Assembly (NCBI GenBank): GCA_037974665.1 | Contig: CM075764.1 | Span: 75,842,325-75,906,324, forward strand | DNA length: 64,000 bases | Direction of reading: 5' to 3' | Origin: Ehretia macrophylla | Lineage: Eukaryota; Streptophyta; Magnoliopsida; Boraginales; Ehretiaceae | Shown here: one piece after another, positions 37,148-48,096 of the stretch | How the letters are laid out: every line of letters begins with the position of its first letter | How positions within the stretch are numbered: the first letter of the stretch is position 1 | Program-made: the position numbers and the translations under genes | The notes under the pieces: generated by a model | What the model saw: only the letters and a program-made list of their open reading frames with translations | The model's database searches: none | Told to the model about the DNA's origin: nothing

Positions 37148-37663
37148 GAGATGAAGACTGTTGATCCGACTATTATGCCAGAACTTCTTGAGAAGATTGA
37201 AAATGTTCAGTTGATCAGGCAGAGAATGCTTACGGCGCAGAGTAGGTTCAAGAGTTATGCTGATAAGCGTCGTCGAGACTTAGAGTTTGCAATCGAAGAT
37301 CGGGTTTTCTTGAGATTGTCTCCTCGTAAGGGGTTTGTTCGTTATGGTAAAGGTGGTAAGCTGAGTCCGAGATTTTTTGGGCCGTTTGAGATTACTGGCA
37401 GGGTTGGTAAGTTGGCATATCGGTTGGCTTTACCAGAGAATTTCTCTAATATCCACGATGTATTTCACGTGTCTAATTTACGGAAATACAATCCGGATCC
37501 TTCTCATATTCTTGAGCCAGAACCGTTAGAGCTTCGAGAGAATTTGACTTATGACGAGCGTCCGATTCGTATTCTAGATCAGATGGACCGAGAGTTGAGG
37601 TCGAAGAGGATTCCGATGGTTAAGGTGTTGTGGAAGTATCACGGCATTGAGGAAGCTACGTAG
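37148..37663 (+). CDS. Open segment: integrase C-terminus and chromodomain-like tail (copy 2)
   Basis: RMLTAQSRFKSYADKRRRDLEF, KLSPRFFGPFEI, NIHDVFHVSNLRKY, then EPEPLELRENLTYDERPIRILD and RIPMVKVLWKYHGIEEAT. In functional relatives this tail binds chromatin marks and steers integration into heterochromatin. The TAG at 37661 replaces the family Trp; the old frame runs on about 30 codons to the polypurine tract. Confidence 0.88.
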   Translation, partial: EMKTVDPTIMPELLEKIENVQLIRQRMLTAQSRFKSYADKRRRDLEFAIEDRVFLRLSPRKGFVRYGKGGKLSPRFFGPFEITGRVGKLAYRLALPENFSNIHDVFHVSNLRKYNPDPSHILEPEPLELRENLTYDERPIRILDQMDRELRSKRIPMVKVLWKYHGIEEAT

Positions 37664-37742
37664 AAGAGACGAGATCAGATGCAGCAGCAATACCCAGATC
37701 TATTCCGTACATCAAGTAAGAATTTCGAGGACGAAATTTCTA

Positions 37743-37756
37743 TAAGGGGGGGAGAA
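37743..37756 (+). other. Polypurine tract, Tekay copy 2
   Basis: TAAGGGGGGGAGAA directly before the 3' LTR. Confidence 0.92.
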
Positions 37757-40124
37757 TATGAAACCCCACTTTTCTGGTTATCTCGTTTTACGTGCTATAC
37801 CTTATTTTGCGTGCATATGACTTGTTTATGTGCTATAGGACCTAGAAAGTTATAATTTTGATGTCAATACTCCTAATACGTGCTAAATGTGCATTCATGA
37901 AATTTTCATTAAAAAACGGAGTCAGAAATTTTATCGTCGATTTTTAGTGAATAGTATTTTCGAAACACGTCCGCTAAAATTTTGAAACTGGTTTTTTTAA
38001 CCCTTCTAGACCTAGTCCACGGACTTTAATAGACCTATGTTTGATTAAAACGGTTTTAAAACCGGCTTAAGAATTTATTAGGATTTTTACACCGACTTTT
38101 ACAAAAACCGAGTTTTAAGCCGACTCAGGTGGAATTCTTTGAATGTAAAACTTCTTGTCACCTAAAAATAACCCACTTGAGATATCTTGGGGGTTGCATA
38201 ATTATTTTGAACATGGGTGAGTAATAAAATGTTTTTAAAGTCATTAAAACACAAAAATTAATTAGTTTTTATAACTTAAACTATATTAACTATTAACTAT
38301 TTATGCTCAAAGTAGTTACACACACTCACATAACACAAAAACACACCCAATTTCACACACTTGGCCGAGAGGAAGAAGGAGAAAAAAGAAAAGAGAATTT
38401 TCAAGCTTTTCAATCAAATTTTCAAAGAAAAATCTAGTTTTTGTCCGTAAAACTTCGCATCGACTTAGATTCTGCTTGTTGGGCACGCACTTCATGCATC
38501 CCTAGGCTTATATCGCATCAAAGGTGAGAGAAAAATTTTAGATCTCAAAACTTGTCTTTTGCATTTTTGCGTATAAATGAAGATTGAACCGTTAGAATTG
38601 TAATCTGATGTTAGATTATTACTCCTTGCATGCTAGGGATCGTTTAGTGGTAATACTACGAGTTTCTGTCGGATGTAGCATAATTTTTATTTTTCGGGTA
38701 TTAAATTTTGATTAAATCGTTTAATGTTGAATTAATTGAGTTGTGATGATCGAAATCGATTGCCGTTGATTTCTAAATACTTGATAATTACGTGTTAGTG
38801 CTGTTGTAATGCCGAATTTTCGATTACATTACTCGTGGGAAAGTCCAAAAAATTCAGCCAAGACATCCTAGGGTTTTAGGGCTATCGGGCATGATTTGGA
38901 GGTGTTATAGTGGATTTTCGAGAGGGCTAATGTAGTAGGTTGAATGGGTAACTAATAGAAACTGATTTGGCAATGTTTGGGTTAGTAGAATGTAAGTTAT
39001 GAATTTTTAAAGTTTAGGTTGTCATTCTTTAATTTCTTGAACGATGCCTTTAGATGATTGGGTGGTGTTTGAGTGTTGAATGGTGAGTTGTTGATGAGTA
39101 ATTTAGGGTTTAATTGTGTATATAATGCATGTCCGGTTAGATGGCCTACTTTGTCATCTAACTAAGTTATTGTTGTTTAAATGATAATTGATGCTGTCAA
39201 TGATGAATAAATGATGATTGATTGATGATTGATGATGATTATAGAGTCTTGGTATGTGTGTGCCACCTCTCGGGCAGCGTTGGGCTGTCGAGTTGATAAC
39301 GGCATGACTGCCAGAGGCTACCCCCAGCTCGCATGACGGAGGTGTCATGGAGGGAGGGGCTAGTGAGGTACCTCGGGTGCATGAGTAATGGGGAGTTATA
39401 AGAAGAACGGTTGAGATCGTGATGGCGTTTGGAGCTACACCAAATAGAGTATCCTTTATTGAATGGTTATATAGTTATGTGATGATAGAATGATTGATGT
39501 TATATGTTTACTGCTCAAAGGAGTTATCCAAAGAGTATAGTAAACTATGTAGAGATCTATCGGATCCTCACTGGGCTTATTTATATAAGCTCACTCTCTA
39601 TTATTGCATGCTTACAGGTATTGCAGAGCCGGATTACGGGTACGTGCCTCCTGAGGAGAAAAATGTGCCTTACGTGGACGAGTCATATGTCCCAGAGTCT
39701 TATCCGTGATTCTGTGCTGTTATTAATCATGTATATTAGCTTAGTAGCCTTTTCTATGCTTTATAGTTCTTGTTGTATAGGATGCTGAAAAGAATATAAA
39801 TTAGTTGTTACTATTCTAGCAGCTTCTTTTGTCTATGGTTAAGTTGTTAGATGGGTCTCAACTTATTTTTGAAATGTATGATAAGGTTGAGGTATGTTAT
39901 GTTGGAACGGAGGCAGATAACGAGGACTGATTATTGTATATTACGGTTATGTTGTGTGTTGTTATGCTGTTGAGGAGTTGTTGTTTGTATGGTTATGGAA
40001 TTGGATGTTTAATGTTATTAATGAGGTTGGTTTAGAACCTCGGTATTCTATTTACTGTCGTTATACTGTCGAAATCCCGTTGCGTCCTAACTGATTGTAG
40101 GTGGGGTCGAGTTGGGGCGTGACA
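37757..40124 (+). repeat. 3' LTR of Tekay copy 2
   Basis: 2368 bp, starts TATGAAACCCC (terminal TG mutated to TA) and ends GGGGCGTGACA. Nearly identical to 30367-32737; most differences are transitions. The flank AATCC (40125-40129) is the right TSD. Confidence 0.93.
39617..39709 (+). other. Conserved short LTR reading frame in 3' LTR of copy 2
   Basis: Same as 32225-32317 except for one residue (AEP for AEL); it shows that the frame is present in both LTRs. Confidence 0.5.
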
Positions 40125-40361
40125 AATCCTGCCAATGTTCCCCTCATTAGTCTCAACCTGCTTTGGTCCAATCCCAACTGCTCAAAGGCTTTCAAGAATA
40201 TTACCTTCGCCGAGCTCCTTGTGTCTACCATGATTTGGCAAACTGTATGGTTTGTGATAGTTATACTGATCATCAAGGGTTATCATGCGGAAACAACACC
40301 CCTTCCAAATCATCCGAGGAGAAGGTTATCCTGTCCAAACCTCGAATTATTCCAGTGACAG
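40125..40361 (-). pseudogene. Tat protease N-terminal part
   Basis: Minus strand: NHTVCQIMVDTRSSAKVIFLKAFEQLGL, the protease active site with DTR where DTG is expected, then LMRGTLAGF, which continues at 30366 after Tekay copy 2. The usual Tat form is V-R-V-L-I-D-T-G-S-S-A-D-I-L. The glycine-to-arginine change should inactivate it. Confidence 0.85.
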
Positions 40362-42812
40362 TGTAACACCCCGAACCCAACCCCACGTTAATAGTCAGGC
40401 TCGGACCCGTCACTCGGACAGAGTCTCCTCTGTACCAAGGACAAAACTGATACCTGTAACATTCATTCAAGACATCTGAACTAAAAGCAACAACTTATCC
40501 ACAATAACTCCAAAGCCAAAACACAATCACAAGGCCATCCGAGCCTTGGAGCAACAATATTCTGCTAAAGCACACAAGCATGCGAGATAAGTTGGTTTTA
40601 GTCATAAGTAATTAAATACAATAAACTTCTAAGTTTCATATGAAGATTAACAAACACTCCAAGCATGCATGGGAAAATTAAAGTCTAGAATTCATTATTA
40701 CAATCCAACAACTTTCTTTAACATCCTAGTACACATCTACTAGACATATATATACAAGACTCTAAAGTCTCAAAATACATTAATAACAAGAACTCCACGT
40801 AAGAAGCACATAAAATCCACCTCAGCACACAAGATCACTGATTCTGATCTACTTGAACTTCTTCTTCTCCTCCTACTTCTAACAGCTGGGGATTCACCTC
40901 AACTTCTCCTGAAACATTTCAAATGAGGAGTGAGCAACAAAGTTGCCCAGTGAGGGAGGTGATGCAGCATGCCAACGTGCAATATGATATGCAACACAAG
41001 TAAACATATACAAGCCACATAAACTAACAAGACAATAAGTCAAACTATTAATCACTTTAAAAAGGATACGGTTCCATTTCCAAGACTTCATCCACGAGCC
41101 ACGATCCACGAGTATCACGAATATGCCGGCAAACCCCAAACACCACAATTGGGATACTCCGGATGTATCCCGATCCTACGACCCTTTCTCCCGAGGTAGG
41201 TCCATGCCCAGCAGGTGAACCACGCCTCTGGGGTAGTCGAGTATGCCTCAGCGAGAAAGGGAATAGGCACCATGGTAGTCGAGGGAGCACGGCAAGCCCG
41301 ATGCCGCCCGTGTTTCTCGACGCTACCATGTCCGATAAAGGTTGCGCAACCCAATACAAGTCACAAACAATCAATATATCACATAACACGTAAGAGGGAC
41401 GACAAAGTAGGCCGCCCTCACATATATGCACGATAAAAGTTCATATATGCACGATATTAACTAATAGATGCCAAAAGAAGCAAATCAACACAATTAATTC
41501 CAATAATCTACTCAGATAACTTAAATAGATCCTAAATATTCAATGCCAAGCATTACTAACACACGACAAGTTCCAATTGCAACTAAAAAGGCTAAAAACT
41601 ACTTTTCCCCTTTCTTTAACCGAGCTTTCTTTCTCCTAAGCATGGTTCGAGATTCTCAATCCTACCCTAGTCTTTCTATATTCCTAATTAAGCTTAAAGG
41701 TACCCTTTAAAGTCACTAAAACTCATTTTTGAAGCAAAAGTTCGGGAAGGCCCCGAACGGGTTTGAACTATAGCCATACTAACCGAACCCCAATTTCGCG
41801 AAACGAAAGCACCAAAGGTGCTTCCGTAGCTCAAGGATACCCAAATCGATGCCCAAATATGCCCGGATTGCCTAACGTGTAAAACCCCCTTTTTAAAGTA
41901 AGCTATTTATGCACTAAAGTTCAAATTCGAGCGATTCAACCTAACGTGGCTTTTCAATTATCTTCCCTAGGGTCTAGAGCACCTAATTGAGGCATCAATT
42001 CAAGCCAATTAGCAAATTTTCTCAAAACCCTAGTTTTAGGCACTATTCATCACCTCTTTGATCAATCTCAACATTCAACCATTAAATTTGTTATCACACC
42101 ACAAAAGTTAGCTCTAGAGACTTTAAATAACTCATAGGAAGCATTCATAACAAGATATATAGCTATAATTGACAATTCAATAAAATTGAACATATGCATA
42201 TAAACTTTAAACTCAAGAAAATAAGACTCCCTCACAATTTTGAAGATGGAGAAGCTTTGTTGAAGGTCCTAAATTGTTCAAAATCCTCCCAAGATCAATC
42301 TAAGAGCTCAAAGTGCATGGATGTTGAAGCAAAAATCTCTCCTTTCCTCTCTTGAAGTGGACGGCCAAATGGGGGTCATTGAGGGAATTTTTGCAATTGT
42401 TTTGAGAGCTAATATGTTATGTCATGTTTTTTGCTTATTTCATATAAGTTTATATGTTATTAGATAGGTCAAATTTCATAAAAACTTAGTCAAACTAGGC
42501 CAAAATGCAATTTCAATTATTTTTAGTTGCAAATGTTACTATTCTTACGTAACACTATTCAAAGCTCACGGAAAAATATTTTTCAAACGCATACTCCTAA
42601 ACTCGAAAGTTCAAAACGAAAATTTCTTGGTTCCTTTTAAATGTCGAGTGACCTAGGAAAAATTTAAAATCAAGCTTTCGAAACAGTCGAAAATATTATG
42701 AATAGTAACCCACAATAAAAACAATTAAACAAGAAAAATGATGCACGTAGAAATGCGCACATAAGTATGCAACGATTATAATAAATTTAGGGTGAAATTC
42801 TCGGGTGTCACA
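40362..42812 (-). mobile_element. Solo LTR, Tekay-type, 2.45 kb
   Basis: Starts TGTAACACCCCG (plus) and ends TCTCGGGTGTCACA; TSD GACAG at 40357-40361 and 42813-42817. Minus orientation. It shares the block 41100-41350 with 13130-13400 and 22680-26700, and the CGGCCTACTTTGTC motif (reverse complement near 41402). On the element strand an ATGTTTCAGG acceptor-like site (about 40912-40925) precedes a short Glu-rich frame. No internal region. Confidence 0.9.
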
Positions 42813-42997
42813 GACAGGCCCTGGATCTCGTCCAGCTAGAACGTAACCCTTCCATCCTACCGAGGTCTCTCCACCCAAGGCCAAACCTCTTGCAATTGTC
42901 TCAATCACAGCCTGATGGACACTACCTCCTACCCGCCTTGATGGGGTTCTTTATCTTTCTATCCCCCCTCCTTGGTATGGATTACATGGAGGCTGTC
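42813..42997 (-). pseudogene. Short Tat gag-protease linker piece
   Basis: 185 bp of Tat sequence left between two solo LTRs. It is GC-richer than its neighbours. Its place between gag (45461) and protease (40361) makes it the gag-protease linker; the minus-strand translation has no domain I can name with certainty. Confidence 0.6.
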
Positions 42998-43547
42998 TGT
43001 GAAACCCCACTTTTCTGCTTTAACTCGATTTACGTGTTTTATCTCGTTTTACGTGTATTTGACCTGTTTATGTGCTATATGACCTAGAATGTTATAATTT
43101 TGATGTCAATACTCCTAATACGTGCTAAATGTGCATTCATGAAATTTTCATAAAAAAACGGAGTCAGAAATTTTATCGTCGATTTTCAGTGAATAGTGTT
43201 TTCGAAACACGTCCGCTAAAATTTTGAAACTGGTCTTTTTAACCCTTCTAGACCTAGACCATGGACTTTAATAGACCTGTGTTTGATTAAAACGGTTTTA
43301 AAATCGGCTTAAGAATTTATTAGGGATTTTACACCGACTTTTACGAAAATCGAGTTTTAAGCCGACTCGGATGAAATTGTTTGATTGTAAAACTTCTTGT
43401 CACCTAAAAATAATTTACTTGAGCTATTTTGGGTGTTGAATAATTATTTTGAACATTGGTGATCAAGAAAATGCATTTAAAGTCAAGAAAACACAAAAAA
43501 ATACTAATTTAAACTAACTTTGACTTTTTCCTTTTGTTGACTTTTGC

Positions 43548-43554
43548 TATAAAA
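43548..43554 (+). promoter_or_regulatory. LTR TATA box
   Basis: TATAAAA about 550 bp into the LTR, followed about 25-30 bp later by CACAAAATCAGCACAAAAACACC and a pyrimidine-rich leader. It fits a plant pol II core promoter. In the LTRs of copy 2 the equivalent box is degraded (CTATTTATG near 30894). Confidence 0.65.
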
Positions 43555-44929
43555 TCTCTACACACACAAAATCAGCACAAAAACACCACAAACACACACA
43601 CACATTTCCGTGAGTTTCTTTGGCCATTTTGAGAGCTTTTTTCAACTTATTTTACAAAGCAATTTTACCTTAGAAAACTCATTTAAAGTCCGAATCTTTT
43701 CAAACCGAGCTAGATTCCGCTTGTTGGGCACCTGTTGCACGCATTCCTAGCTTTACTTCGGATCAAAGGTGAGAGAAAAATTCTAGATCTCAAAATGTCA
43801 TTTTTGTGTTTTTGCGTATAAATGAAGATTGAACCGTTAGAATTGTAATCTGATGTTAGATTATTGCTCCTTGCATGCTAGGAATCATTATATACTAATA
43901 CTACGAGTTTCTGTCGGATATAGCATAATTTTTATTTTCCGGGTATTTAATTTTGATTAAAATGTTCAAAGTTGAATTAAATGAGTTGTGTTGATCGAAA
44001 TCGATTGCCGTCGATTTCTAAATACTTGATAATTACGTGTTAGCGTTGTTGTAATGCCGAATTTTCGATTACATTGTTTGTGTGAAAATCCGGAAAATCC
44101 AGCCATGACATCTTAGGGTTTTAGGGTTATCGGGCATGATTTAGAGGTGTTATGGTGGATTTCCGAGAGGGCTAATGTAGTAGGTTGAATGGGTGAGTGA
44201 TAGGAACTGATTTGGCAATGTTTGGATTAGTAGATTGTAAGTTATGAATTTTAGAAGTTTAGGTTGTCATTCTTTAATTTCTTGAACGATGCCTTTAGAT
44301 GGTTGGGTAGTGTTCGAGTGATGAATGGTGAGTTGTTGTTGAGTAATTTAGAGTTTAATTATGTATATTATGCATGTCCGGTTAGATGGCCTACTTTGTC
44401 ATCTAACTACGTTGTTTGTTGTTTAATTTAATATTGATGTTATATTGATGTTATTGATTGATTATTATTGAATGCGGGAATCGGGCACTCTTGTTGCTGA
44501 TCTCCCAATTGATTGATTGATTGATTGATTGATGTGTGATTGATGAATATGGAGTCTTGGTATGTGTGTGCCACCTCTCGGGCAGCGTCGGGCTGTCGGG
44601 TTGATAACGGCATGACTGCCATAGGCTACCCCCAGCTCGCATGACGGAGGTGTCATGGAGGGAGGGGCTAGTGAGGTACCTCGGGTGCGTGAGTAATGGG
44701 GAGTTATAAGAAGAACGGTTGAGATCGTGATGGCGTTTGGAGCTACACCAAATAGAGTATCCTTAATTGAATGGTCATATAGTTATGTGATGATAGTATT
44801 ATTTATGTTATTGTGTGTTTACTGACTCAAAGGATTATTCCAAGGAGTTTAGTAGACCTTGCTCGAGATCTATCGGATCCTCACTGGGCTTATGTATATA
44901 AGCTCACTCTCTATTATTGCATGCATACA

Positions 44930-45031
44930 GGTGTACTTTTACAGGATTACGGGTACGTGCCTCCTGAAGAGGAGAATGTGGAAAACGTGTCTTACGTGGA
45001 TGAGTCCTATGTTCCAGAGTCTTATCCATGA
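44930..45031 (+). other. Conserved short LTR reading frame in solo LTR 42998-45460
   Basis: After acceptor-like GCATACAG: 33 codons containing DYGYVPPEE and ending SYVDESYVPESYP then stop. Compared with 32225-32317 it has an in-frame 9-nt insertion (ENVENV for KN) that keeps the downstream frame. Function unknown. Confidence 0.5.
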
Positions 45032-45460
45032 TGTCGTACATGTTTTATTATCTTGTAAATTAACTTAGTAGACTTTTATCTGCTTTATAGTCTATAATGT
45101 ATAAGATGTTGATAAGTTAATGAATTAGTTGATGTTGTCTTAGTAGCTTCTCTTTTGTTTATGATTAGGTTGCTAGATTGGCTCAATATGTTTTTGTATT
45201 GTATATTAAGGGTTAATGTATTATGTTGGAACGGAGGCGCATAACTATGAATGAGTTGATGAAAGAATGTTTAATGTGTGAAATGGTTGCGTTGTATGTT
45301 GTTAATTTGATTGTGGAGTTGGTTGGTGATTTGTGGAGTTTGATGTATGTTGTTATTAAGGGTTGGTTTAGAGCCCTGATGTTCATGTTACTGTCGTTAT
45401 GCTGCCGAAATTCCGTTGCGTCCTGACTGATTGTAAGAGGGGTCGAGTTGGGGCGTGACA

Positions 45461-45854
45461 CTGTCCCGCCACATACTTCCTCAAGTGACCTCTAGCAATC
45501 AAGGCCTCAATCTCCTACTTCAATTCTCTATACTCCTCGGTGTTATGCCCGAAGTCATTTTGAAAACAACAAAACTTATTCTTTGACTGCCTTTCAGGCT
45601 TTCCACCCACAGGCTGGGGTAGAGGTATGTTGTACTGGGTTTACACCTCCATCAAGATCTGTTCTCTCGGAGCATTGAGTGGAGTGCATACTGTAAATCT
45701 AGGCTCTAGTCTTCTTTGCCTCTATTGCTTTCCTTTGCCATCACCATGGGCTTTATTCCCGGGCTGACCTTTCGATATCGAAGGTTCCCCCTTCTTTATC
45801 GAATCTTTCTCCTTATCGTCATCTCTCTTTACCTGATGGATCTCCTCGGCATGG
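45461..45854 (-). pseudogene. Tat gag C-terminal part with zinc-finger-like region
   Basis: Minus strand: YNIPLPQPVGGKPERQSKN, then a CCHC-like region (FCCFQNDFGHNTEE) and LK-EIEALIARGHLRKYV. This matches the standard Tat gag end (C-FH-DHGH-TEEC--LK-EIE-LI-RG-L). One cysteine of the knuckle is lost (EEYREL). It continues at 59863 beyond the Athila insertion. Confidence 0.85.
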
Positions 45855-47130
45855 TGTTAGGTGTTTAATTTACATATTATTTCAATGCCCTTTTTACTTA
45901 ATAGTGTTAATTCTCGAGCAATCTAGAAGCAATCTTATGGGTTTTGCAATTGTTTTGTGATGTAGGCGATTTCTATGAGCAAAGACTGGTTTTCTTAGCA
46001 GAATAGGAGAAATACAAAGGGTGGAATGTGTATTACAGCTTGAAGGATGCTTAGCGTTAAGGAAGTTGTACTAATTGACATAGACTAGTCGTAGTGCCCT
46101 TGCCCTAACTATAGCGCAGCTGCGCCACCTCACAAGAGTTAAAAATGGGAAATTTTCTTACGTATCAAGAGGGTTATTTTTGGTAGAGACAAAAGAAAGG
46201 AAAACCCTAGCAGAATAAAAATCAACATATGTGACTAAAACAGGGGTAACCATTGGAAGGAAAAACCAACGTTCCAGCAAGAGCGAAAGCATAGGATTCG
46301 GAAGTTGAAGACAGAGAACAATCCGGAGACGGATTTCTACCATGATTCTTCTCCAAATCCTAGTTTTTTTTTATCTTTCTTATCATGACTTATATTAAGT
46401 TTTGGATTTTGTTTATTTTCGTGATTATGTTCTAAGTTATTTTTCTAGAGCTACGATGTAGCCAGATTGTGAATACTTGAATCTTTTGGTTTTGATTGAT
46501 TGATTAAATATTCTATGTATGCGTTGAGTATTTCATGAAAAATTTAATGCTTGTAATTACCTGATCAACAATTGCATGATTAGTGATTTGGTTTGAGACT
46601 GAGAAGTGATAACTAAATTAGACCACGTGTGAAATACCATTAAATCATCATAAGCTAGAGATAATTATGAGATCTAGTGCAACGCTTGAATTTCTAGGGC
46701 TCAATGAGTTCCATAAGTTCACAATTATCACAGAGATGTAAGTAGCTTGCTTAGCGGAATATGTTATTGATACTTGAGAAAGATTAATAACCACCTTAGC
46801 GAAATTGCTGACAATGAGGGGATAGACGTCAATTGATTTAAATCAATAGTTTCAAGTAGGATTAATCTCGGTAAAATCGGAACCCTTAGAGCCTTTTAAT
46901 TATTGAATTACCATCTTTTGTTAATTTCGTAATTGTTTTAGTTGCTATTATTATAAGTTCTATAATTTCTTTAGTCGTTAGTTACAAATTCTCAATTCGT
47001 GATTGTCCAAATAAAGTTAGAGCTAAATCAATTTCAGTACTTAATAATCACAGTCCTCGTGGAAGCTATTTTTACTTACTACTTTATTACTTGTTGCGAT
47101 ACGTATACTTGCGTTAGATTTTTCACAACA
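45855..47130 (+). repeat. 5' LTR of the Athila element
   Basis: 1276 bp, starts TGTTAGGTG and ends TTTTCACAACA. The part 46670-47130 matches 59398-59862; the first 800 bp or so have no match in the right LTR. Confidence 0.88.
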
Positions 47131-47134
47131 AGTT

Positions 47135-47154
47135 TTCGGCGCCGTTGTCGGGGA
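47135..47154 (+). other. Primer-binding site, Athila element
   Basis: TCGGCGCCGTTGTCGGGGAC, close to the TGGCGCCGTTGCCGGGGA site used by Athila elements and attributed to tRNA-Asp. Two mismatches suggest age. Confidence 0.85.
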
Positions 47155-47387
47155 CTGTGTCAATTATTAATATCGATACCAAATAGCTTTAATTTTACTT
47201 TAAATTTTATTTTATTTTGTTTTGTTTTCTTATTTTGTGATTATTTGCATTTCAGGAACATATTCTTTTTAGGTACATGCAAAAGTTGAAAGGTAGCAAA
47301 TTGTTACCTTTTGATCCTGAGATAGAATAGACCTGTCGGAAGAATAGAAAGGAGAAAAAAACTACCACTCATCCTCTGCAAGAGACC

Positions 47388-48096
47388 ATGGCTGAAATCG
47401 TGGAAAGACATGAAGCAAATGATCAAGAAAATCCTCCTAGAACACTACGAGATTATGCGCTACCACCTACTGGCATTCAACCTGTGATTAGAAGGCCATC
47501 AATTCAAGCGAATAGCTTTGAGTTGAAGTCAGTAACACTGCAGTTGATTCAGAATATCTCATTCCATGGACTGCCTTCTGAAGATCCTAATCAGTACATC
47601 GTGAATTTTTAGAAGTCTGTGGGACTATTAAGTACAATGGAGTTACTGATGAAACTTTGCGTTTTCACTTGTTTTCTTTTTCTTTGAGGGATCAAGCTAA
47701 GGAGTGGTTCAATTCATTGTCTTCGGATTCAATCACCACATGGGATGACTTGGTGCACAAATTTTTGTCTAGATTTTTTCCACCTGGCAAGACAGTGAAA
47801 CTGCGCATTAAAATTAATAACTTCGTTCAGCAAGAAGGAGAAACTTTGTATGAAGCATGGGAAAGGTATAAGGCGCTATTGAGGAAGTGTCCTAATCATG
47901 GAGTACCCAAGTGGATGTAGGTTCACAATTTTTATAATGGGCTGATAAGCACAACAAGAACTTTGATTGATGCATCAGCAAGAGGAACACCGATGAACAA
48001 GACCGCAGATGAACCTTATGAGTTGCTTGAAGATATTATCTTGAACAACTTGCAGTGGTCAAGCGAGAGAGTCATGTCAAAGAAGACAGCTAGGGT
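47388..48096 (+). pseudogene. Athila gag, N-terminal part
   Basis: Starts at ATG 47388 (MAEIVERHEAND). It has the typical opening PPRTLRDYALPPTGIQPVI and FHGLPSEDPNQYIVNF, then after a frameshift near 47615 FSLRDQAKEWFNSLSSDSITTWDDL and SRFFPPGKTVKLR, the capsid domain. A stop at about 47918 fits CAG to TAG (KWMQVHNFYNGL). The hAT element interrupts it after SKKTAR; the frame resumes in register at 51683. Confidence 0.9.

Larger units (their letters stand above)
33032..37663 (+). pseudogene. Tekay copy 2 gag-pol polyprotein, one frame with five stops
   Basis: A single reading frame of more than 1540 codons from the ATG at 33032. Domains in order: gag capsid (33240-33770), two zinc knuckles (34088 and 34148), protease (34379), RT (34950-35530), RNase H (35810-36150), integrase zinc domain (36450-36600), integrase core (36660-36990) and chromodomain-like tail (37380-37663). 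Stops at 33776 (TAG), 35750 (TAG), 36647 (TGA), 37145 (TGA) and 37661 (TAG) are single-base changes; no frameshift is visible. Translation from the first ATG would give only a truncated gag. The start was chosen because MAGRPRTRGRP is the usual gag start; the frame is open upstream to 32978. Confidence 0.93.
30367..40124 (+). mobile_element. Full-length Ty3/gypsy chromovirus (Tekay/Del-type), copy 2
   Basis: Plus-strand element of about 9.76 kb with near-identical LTRs (30367-32737 and 37757-40124, about 2% different by eye), a tRNA-Met primer site, one gag-pol frame with five stops, and a polypurine tract. The right flank AATCC is one side of the TSD. On the left, the first 13 or so bases of the LTR and the TSD have been lost, although Tat protease homology resumes directly. 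It is the best preserved element in the window and probably among the last chromovirus arrivals. Not currently coding-competent. Confidence 0.94.
42998..45460 (+). mobile_element. Solo LTR, Tekay-type, 2.46 kb, same family as copy 2
   Basis: Starts TGTGAAACCCCACTTTTCTG and ends GTTGGGGCGTGACA; TSD CTGTC at 42993-42997 and 45461-45465. Close to the LTRs of copy 2 but clearly diverged in the promoter-leader part (43500-43760). It contains a TATA box (43548), donor-like AAAGGTGAGAG (GT at 43769), GGCCTACTTTGTCATC near 44389, a (TTGA)n tract at about 44508-44535 and the short frame at 44930-45031. Confidence 0.93.

Noticed and set aside
22634-41431. Similar open frames in several LTRs around TMVPIPFLAEAYS (13129-13455, 41057-41431, 22634-22776)
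   Set aside because: The copies differ by indels that are not multiples of three and the frames diverge right after the shared part, so the similarity is at DNA level (LTR homology), not a conserved protein.
44508-44535. (TTGA)n tract and TGATTGAT runs near 31810 and 39215 as a CRISPR-like or iterated array
   Set aside because: Simple-sequence repeats within an LTR, no spacers, variable length between LTR copies.
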